From the NCBI GenBank assembly GCA_016214325.1, contig JACROS010000027.1, positions 1,157 through 38,822 on the forward strand: DNA of 37,666 bases, in the 5' to 3' direction. Numbering within the stretch: position 1 is the stretch's first letter; every line of letters begins with the position of its first letter. Source of the DNA: Candidatus Omnitrophota bacterium (lineage in GTDB: Bacteria; Omnitrophota; Gorgyraeia; Gygaellales; Profunditerraquicolaceae). The notes under the pieces were generated by a model that was not told the origin of the DNA, searched no databases, and worked only from the letters and a program-made list of their open reading frames with translations. Positions 33,981 to 37,666 of this stretch are shown in pieces. Both the position numbers and the translations under genes were made by a program.

Positions 33981-34913
33981 ATGAAAAGAATAATTAAGAA
34001 GTATTTATTAATCTTAGTAGCGGCTCTTCCTATATATAATATTTTAGCTGTAAACGCTCCTCTTTATGCCCAAGATAAAATTATTGCCATTGTTAATGAT
34101 GACTGCATTACACAAAAGGATTTAAATGATTTTAGTAATTTTATGCGTCTGCAATTGTCACAGCAGTATCATGGAGAAGAATTAGAAGAAAAGATTCAGT
34201 CTATGAAATTGGATTTGTTAAACAAATTGATTGAGGATCGCTTAATGCTCCAGGCTGCAAAGAAAAAGAATATTAAGGCTGAAGAATCAAGAATTAAGGG
34301 TAAGTTAAATGAGATTAAGGCGCGTTATCCATCAGAGACGGAGTTTCAGAGGGATTTGGCTAAACAGGGGCTTGTTCCCGGTGATTTAGAGGCTCGGATT
34401 CGGGATCAGCTGTTAATGTTTCTAGTTTTAAATGAAGAGATCCGCAGTAAAATTATTGTCCGTCCTGAGGAAGTAACTAGTTTTTATGAAAAGCATAAGG
34501 CAGAAATCTCTGCCCCTGAGCAAAGAGAAGTAACGGTAATTGCTCTGGATAACAAAGATATGGCTGACGCGGTTTCGTATAATCTTAGAATTGGCCAGAA
34601 AACCGAAGATTTAGCCACTCGCTATCCCATGACTATAAATCAAATTAAGGCTGTAAAGGGGCAAGATTTAAGAAAAGAGATTGAAGAAGTAGTTTTTAAG
34701 ATGGGAATTAATGAAGTTTCTAATCCAGTTAAAATGGATGATAAGTTTTATGTTTTTAAACTGGATAACATTATTGGCGCGCAACAGTTATCTTTGACTG
34801 ATGCCCAAGAAAGAGTAAATCAGGCTATTTTTGACCAGAAGATTAACGAAAAAACCAAAAGTTGGTTAGATGATCTTAAAAAGAACTCCTATATCAAAAT
34901 CCTGCAGGATTAA
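33981..34913 (+). CDS. SurA-like periplasmic chaperone / PpiC-type protein
   Basis: This 310-residue exported protein has a signal peptide (MKRIIKKYLLILVAALPIYN; likely cleavage after LYA before QDK). The N-terminal part is a SurA_N-like helical domain: KIIAIVNDDCITQKDL, then LLNKLIEDRLMLQAAKKKNIK. The C-terminal part (about residues 180-265) resembles a parvulin-type peptidyl-prolyl isomerase domain (REVTVIAL, EDLATRYP, FKMGINEVSNPVKMDDKFYVFKL), but lacks the usual GGDLG-type motif, so isomerase activity is doubtful. A role in chaperoning outer-membrane proteins is inferred from family. The GGAGG ribosome site is contributed by the edge of the palindromic element. The 3' end overlaps pdxA. 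Confidence 0.82.
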   Translation: MKRIIKKYLLILVAALPIYNILAVNAPLYAQDKIIAIVNDDCITQKDLNDFSNFMRLQLSQQYHGEELEEKIQSMKLDLLNKLIEDRLMLQAAKKKNIKAEESRIKGKLNEIKARYPSETEFQRDLAKQGLVPGDLEARIRDQLLMFLVLNEEIRSKIIVRPEEVTSFYEKHKAEISAPEQREVTVIALDNKDMADAVSYNLRIGQKTEDLATRYPMTINQIKAVKGQDLRKEIEEVVFKMGINEVSNPVKMDDKFYVFKLDNIIGAQQLSLTDAQERVNQAIFDQKINEKTKSWLDDLKKNSYIKILQD

Positions 34914-35853
34914 GGTTGGTATAACCCTGGGGGATCCTTCCGGAATTGGCCCTGCAATTATCCTAAAAGCAACGCAAGAGCTAAAAAATTATGCTGATAT
35001 TGTCGTTATTGGGGATGGGTTTGTTTTAAAAAAAGCAGGCCTGAAATTACGATCTTTGAATTTTAGATTGATAGATTTGCAGAATGTTAGACAAGAAGGT
35101 TTTAAATTTGGGCACATTAAAGCTGAATATGGCCGAGCGGCAATTGAATATCTGGATCAGGCAATGCGCCTACTTAAAGATAAAGAAATTGATTGTTTAG
35201 TTACTTGTCCAATTTCAAAGCAAGCGATTAAGTTGGCTGGTTGTTCTTATTCTGGGCATACTGAGTATTTAATGCAAAAGACAGCTTCTAAAAATGTTTT
35301 AATGATGCTTTTAAACGAAAAATTAAGATTTAGCCTTTTAACAAGGCATATACCTTTAAAAAAAGTATCTTCAGCCTTGACTAAGCAGGAAATGACTGGA
35401 AACATCACTTTGGTTATTCAGGGGCTTAAGAAGTTATTTGGTATTAAACTGCCCAGGTTAGTGGTTTGCGGACTAAATCCTCATGCCTCAGATGCCGGTA
35501 TTATCGGCCAGGAAGAAGAAAAGTTGATTAGGCCAGTTTTACAGGGTTTAAGAAAGCAGTTTAATTTTTCTATTGATGGGCCTATGTCAGCAGACATTGC
35601 TATTCAAAAAGCATATCAGAATAAATATGATTGTGTGATAGCTATGTATCATGATCAGGCGCTAATTCCTTTAAAATTAATAAGTCCTCAGACAGGGGTT
35701 AACTTGACCATTGGACTTCCATTTGTGCGGACTTCGCCACTACATGGAACCGCCTTTGATGTTGCGGGTAACTATAAAAAAGCAGATCCGAGCTCTTTAA
35801 TCGCAGCGATCAAGCTTGCCGTAGAATGTACAAAAAACCAAAAAAAAGATTAG
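34870..35853 (+). CDS. pdxA: 4-hydroxythreonine-4-phosphate dehydrogenase
   Basis: PdxA works in the DXP-dependent route of vitamin B6 synthesis. The core is intact: GITLGDPSGIGPAI at the start, VTCPISK, and the three metal histidines in SGHTEYL, GLNPHASD and MYHDQAL, plus TSPLHGTAFDVAG near the end. Length is 327, normal. The annotated ATG lies 44 bases inside the upstream gene and adds about 14 residues before the usual family start (RIKVGITLGD); no other standard start codon exists in between, so the true start is uncertain. No other B6 gene is nearby, and PdxA-like enzymes with other substrates are known, so the exact substrate is family-level inference. Confidence 0.9.
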   Translation: MILKRTPISKSCRIKVGITLGDPSGIGPAIILKATQELKNYADIVVIGDGFVLKKAGLKLRSLNFRLIDLQNVRQEGFKFGHIKAEYGRAAIEYLDQAMRLLKDKEIDCLVTCPISKQAIKLAGCSYSGHTEYLMQKTASKNVLMMLLNEKLRFSLLTRHIPLKKVSSALTKQEMTGNITLVIQGLKKLFGIKLPRLVVCGLNPHASDAGIIGQEEEKLIRPVLQGLRKQFNFSIDGPMSADIAIQKAYQNKYDCVIAMYHDQALIPLKLISPQTGVNLTIGLPFVRTSPLHGTAFDVAGNYKKADPSSLIAAIKLAVECTKNQKKD

Positions 35854-36629
35854 GGCAAAATTTTCTGATTGATAAGAATATTTTGCAGAAAATATCCAGT
35901 GCTTCTAATATTACAAGTCCTGATATTATTGTAGAAATCGGCCCGGGAAACGGTGAATTGACAAGTTTTCTTGTCGCTTTTCCAGAGAAGATTTATGCCA
36001 TTGAAAAAGACAAGGATTTGATTCAAGAATTAAAAAATAAATTTTCCGGATGTAGGAATTTAGAAATTATTAATCAAGATATTTTAAAAGTTAATCTAAA
36101 AGAAATTTTCGATAGGCATGCTAAGAAAATAAAAATAATAGGAAATATTCCTTATAACATAAGCAGCCCTATAATTGAATTTGTAATTAAAAATCGCGAG
36201 TTTATTGATATTGCTTTGTTTACTGTGCAAAAAGAATTTGCTCAAAGATTAACTGCTTTGTCTGGGTCAAAGTTATATGGCTCATTAAGCTGTTTTCTGC
36301 AATATTACGCAAGCGCTGTTGTTGTTTTTCAAATAAGCCGTAGTTGTTTCCGCCCAGCTCCAAAAGTTGACTCAAGTTTTATTAGAGTAGATTTTAAAAA
36401 GGAACTGCCGCTAAATCAGCAGGCTGAAGAAAAATTCTTTGAATTGACCCGTAGTTCTTTTAATCAGAGAAGAAAGACCTTGCGAAATAGTTTATCAAAG
36501 GTGATTTCACAGGATTTACTGGAAGAATTTTTCAAAATCACTAAATTAGACCGGAATATTCGTCCTGAGAAGATGACCATTGAAAACTATTTGTCTTTAA
36601 CCAGGTTAGTAATGTCAAAAAAATATTAA
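35826..36629 (+). CDS. rsmA: 16S rRNA dimethyladenosine transferase
   Basis: RsmA (KsgA) dimethylates two adjacent adenines near the 3' end of 16S rRNA during small-subunit assembly. The 267-residue protein begins KPKKRLGQNFLIDKNIL, the family start. The SAM site is IVEIGPGNGELTSFL, the acidic end of strand 2 is AIEKDKDL, and the catalytic motif IV is NIPYNISSPIIEF. The C-terminal domain has SCFRPAPKVDSSFIR and FNQRRKTLRNSL. It starts 28 bases inside the pdxA 3' end, so the two are translated from one message. Length is normal and no gap is seen. Confidence 0.96.
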   Translation: MYKKPKKRLGQNFLIDKNILQKISSASNITSPDIIVEIGPGNGELTSFLVAFPEKIYAIEKDKDLIQELKNKFSGCRNLEIINQDILKVNLKEIFDRHAKKIKIIGNIPYNISSPIIEFVIKNREFIDIALFTVQKEFAQRLTALSGSKLYGSLSCFLQYYASAVVVFQISRSCFRPAPKVDSSFIRVDFKKELPLNQQAEEKFFELTRSSFNQRRKTLRNSLSKVISQDLLEEFFKITKLDRNIRPEKMTIENYLSLTRLVMSKKY

Positions 36630-36637
36630 AAAAAGTC

Positions 36638-36666
36638 TTGACATTGTTAACATCATAATATATACT
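36638..36666 (+). promoter_or_regulatory. Sigma70-type promoter for the tRNA-rpmG-secE-nusG cluster
   Basis: A perfect TTGACA (36638-36643), 17-base spacer and TATACT (36661-36666) lie directly after rsmA. The leader to tRNA-Thr is about 140 bases. Confidence 0.75.
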
Positions 36667-36733
36667 TTTGTTTTACAATTTTCCCATTAATCTGATTTTC
36701 GGGTAAATCCATAAAAACATCAGAAGAGTAGCA

Positions 36734-36770
36734 AAGAATTTCGGGTGAAATTCTTGGGGGAGAGTTTTTT
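36734..36770 (+). other. Leader hairpin followed by G-rich and T-rich tracts
   Basis: AAGAATTTC (36734-36742) pairs perfectly with GAAATTCTT (36747-36755) around a GGGT loop. It is followed by GGGGGAGAG and six T (36765-36770). The T-run is 9 bases away from the stem, so this is a weak candidate for a terminator or attenuator, or a processing site upstream of tRNA-Thr. I see no gene in 36630-36812. Confidence 0.45.
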
Positions 36771-36812
36771 GTTTTATGAAAAAACAATTATCCGATTGAG
36801 CGAAACCAATTC

Positions 36813-36885
36813 GCTGGAGTAGCTCAGTTGGTAGAGCACGTCCTTGGTAAGGACGGGGTCACGGGTTCAATTCCCGTCTCCAGCT
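36813..36885 (+). tRNA. tRNA-Thr (anticodon GGT)
   Basis: A full cloverleaf of 73 bases. The acceptor stem GCTGGAG pairs with CTCCAGC; the D-arm is AGCTCAGTTGGTAGAGC; the anticodon stem CGTCC/GGACG encloses TTGGTAA with anticodon GGT; and the T-arm is ACGGG TTCAATT CCCGT. The discriminator is T. The CCA end is not encoded and must be added. Confidence 0.97.
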
Positions 36886-36914
36886 TTTAACTAAAAGAAA
36901 TTGAGTGATCAAAG

Positions 36915-37064
36915 ATGCGTGAAACAATCACTTTAGAATGTACGGTTTGTAAAAACAAAAATTACACGACGACTCGTAACAAAAAGAAGCATCAGGACAG
37001 GTTGGAAATAAAGAAATTTTGTAAAACCTGCCGCAAGCACACCCCGCATAAAGAAATAAAATAG
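36915..37064 (+). CDS. rpmG: 50S ribosomal protein L33
   Basis: This 49-residue ribosomal protein was found by translating the gap between the two tRNAs. It begins [20 protein letters not shown] and continues with [17 protein letters not shown]. Two Cys pairs, C9-x-x-C12 and C36-x-x-C39, make it the zinc-binding (C+) form. The location between tRNA-Thr and tRNA-Trp, ahead of secE and nusG, is the classical one for rpmG. The 3' end is 3 bases from tRNA-Trp. Confidence 0.95.
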   Translation: MRETITLECTVCKNKNYTTTRNKKKHQDRLEIKKFCKTCRKHTPHKEIK

Positions 37065-37067
37065 AAT

Positions 37068-37138
37068 AGGGGCGTCGGTTAATGGCAAACCAACGGTCTC
37101 CAAAACCGTGACTGCAGGTTCAAGTCCTGCCGCTCCTG
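37068..37138 (+). tRNA. tRNA-Trp (anticodon CCA)
   Basis: A 71-base cloverleaf. The acceptor AGGGGCG pairs with CGCTCCT (one G-T pair); the anticodon stem ACGGT/ACCGT encloses CTCCAAA with anticodon CCA; the T-arm is GCAGG TTCAAGT CCTGC. The discriminator is G, as expected for bacterial tRNA-Trp. The CCA end is not encoded. Confidence 0.96.
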
Positions 37139-37175
37139 TATAAATGTATTTAAGACAGGGCGGAAGATTGGAGAG

Positions 37176-37370
37176 ATGGTGAAGATTTTTAGCAAAATTA
37201 TAGGTTTCGTAAAAGAAGTAAAGGCTGAATTAGGTAAAGTAGCCTGGTCCACTAGGCAAGAACTTTTAGGATCAACCGCAGTTGTCATTGTAACTACCTG
37301 TATAATGACGCTGTTTGTTTGGGTAATAGATTTAATTTTATCAAAATTTTTAACCATAATGTTGGGATAA
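37176..37370 (+). CDS. secE: Preprotein translocase subunit SecE
   Basis: SecE is the small essential membrane subunit of the SecYEG channel. This is the short single-helix form of 64 residues: an amphipathic start (IIGFVKEVKAELGKVAWSTR, with the conserved KVxWPxR-type element read here as KVAWSTR) and one membrane helix (STAVVIVTTCIMTLFVWVID). It lies between tRNA-Trp and nusG, the standard place. The stop overlaps the nusG start by one base (TAATG). Confidence 0.94.
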   Translation: MVKIFSKIIGFVKEVKAELGKVAWSTRQELLGSTAVVIVTTCIMTLFVWVIDLILSKFLTIMLG

Positions 37371-37666
37371 TGAAAAACTGGTATATCGTTCATACGCAAA
37401 CAGGCTTAGAAGATAAAGTAAAAGTTGCACTTGAGAAAATGATTGCTCCTGAAAATGAAGAAAGCTTCATTTTTCAGGTAATTATTCCTACCGAACAGGT
37501 TTCAGAGGTTCGTTCCGGAAAGAAAAAAATATCACAAAGAAAATTTTTTCCTGGCTATATTTTGGTTGAAATGGATTTAACTGAAGCCAGCTATTTATAT
37601 GTCAAAAACATCCACGGTGTTACTGGTTTTATCGGGCCAGGCAAAAAGCCGATGCCTTTACCAAAA
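37370..37666 (+). CDS. nusG: Transcription termination/antitermination protein NusG, 3'-partial
   Basis: The first 99 residues of NusG are present; the gene runs off the window end. The NGN domain that binds RNA polymerase is visible: KNWYIVHTQTGLEDKVKVAL at the start, then the RKFFPGYILVEMDL core and VTGFIGPGKKPMPL. The KOW domain is beyond the edge. The start overlaps the secE stop by one base. Ribosomal protein genes rplK-rplA and rpoB are expected next. Confidence 0.95.
   Translation, partial: MKNWYIVHTQTGLEDKVKVALEKMIAPENEESFIFQVIIPTEQVSEVRSGKKKISQRKFFPGYILVEMDLTEASYLYVKNIHGVTGFIGPGKKPMPLPK

Noticed and set aside
33706-33984. A 92-codon open frame between mfd and the SurA-like gene
   Set aside because: It lies entirely over the nested palindrome, its translation is low-complexity and resembles no family, and the arms of the hairpins explain its sequence.
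33981-34913. A functional parvulin isomerase assignment for the SurA-like protein
   Set aside because: The C-terminal domain lacks the GGDLG-like motif and is shortened, so only chaperone-like family membership is claimed.

Overview
This is a 37.7 kb piece of an AT-rich bacterial chromosome, almost all of it coding on the + strand; only one gene, a diguanylate cyclase, is on the - strand. Outer-membrane and periplasm features (a SurA-like exported chaperone, a peptidoglycan-binding lipoprotein, a HtrA protease, a fused SecDF) point to a Gram-negative-type (diderm) bacterium. The mix of low GC, an intein in smc, ferredoxin-fused EtfA and dispersed palindromic repeats fits an uncultivated lineage such as Omnitrophota. 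That placement is an inference from gene style, not from a search.

Layout. 1-5031: a Dpp/Opp-type peptide ABC transporter (binding protein cut by the window edge, two permeases, two ATPases), with a palindromic repeat between the two ATPase genes. 5085-7146: a shortened MarC-family membrane protein, glgC, and a GNAT of the short N-acetylglutamate synthase type, all overlapping. 7233-10789: acyl-CoA dehydrogenase, a PilZ protein, EtfB, and EtfA with a 2[4Fe-4S] ferredoxin domain; this looks like an electron-bifurcating acyl-CoA reductase/dehydrogenase operon. 10877-15764: smc, carrying a 558-residue intein in the Walker A motif, a one-base frameshift, and apparently almost no hinge. 15765-16928 (-): a GAF-GGDEF diguanylate cyclase. 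17123-31737: a long same-strand run of recA, htrA, recX, alaS, hisD, hisB, hisH, hisA, a lipoprotein, hisF, hisI, trpE, rpsP, yajC and secDF. 31804-36629: a stripped-down mfd, a cloverleaf-like palindromic element, a SurA-like gene, pdxA and rsmA. 36813-37666: tRNA-Thr, rpmG, tRNA-Trp, secE and the start of nusG, the usual lead-in to the ribosomal protein/RNA polymerase cluster.

The main theme of the hunt is disturbed genes. Several normally conserved proteins lack internal blocks while staying in frame: MarC lacks about 75 residues, AlaRS about 55, HisB 16 including a metal-ligand motif, and HisD about 15. SMC lacks its hinge and Mfd lacks its UvrB-like core and C-terminal domain. Against these losses stand insertions: the SMC intein, a 40-codon tandem repeat read through in frame inside HisF, and palindromic repeats between genes. 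Either this lineage tolerates unusual protein trimming and repeat invasion, or the assembly contains small collapsed deletions. The two can be separated by read mapping and by comparison with relatives.

Perfect or near-perfect sigma70-type promoters are visible before smc, recA, the diguanylate cyclase and the tRNA operon. I saw no convincing intrinsic terminator and no CRISPR array. No stretch longer than about 300 bases is without a gene; the largest gaps are 33703-33980 (structured repeat) and 36630-36812 (promoter and leader).
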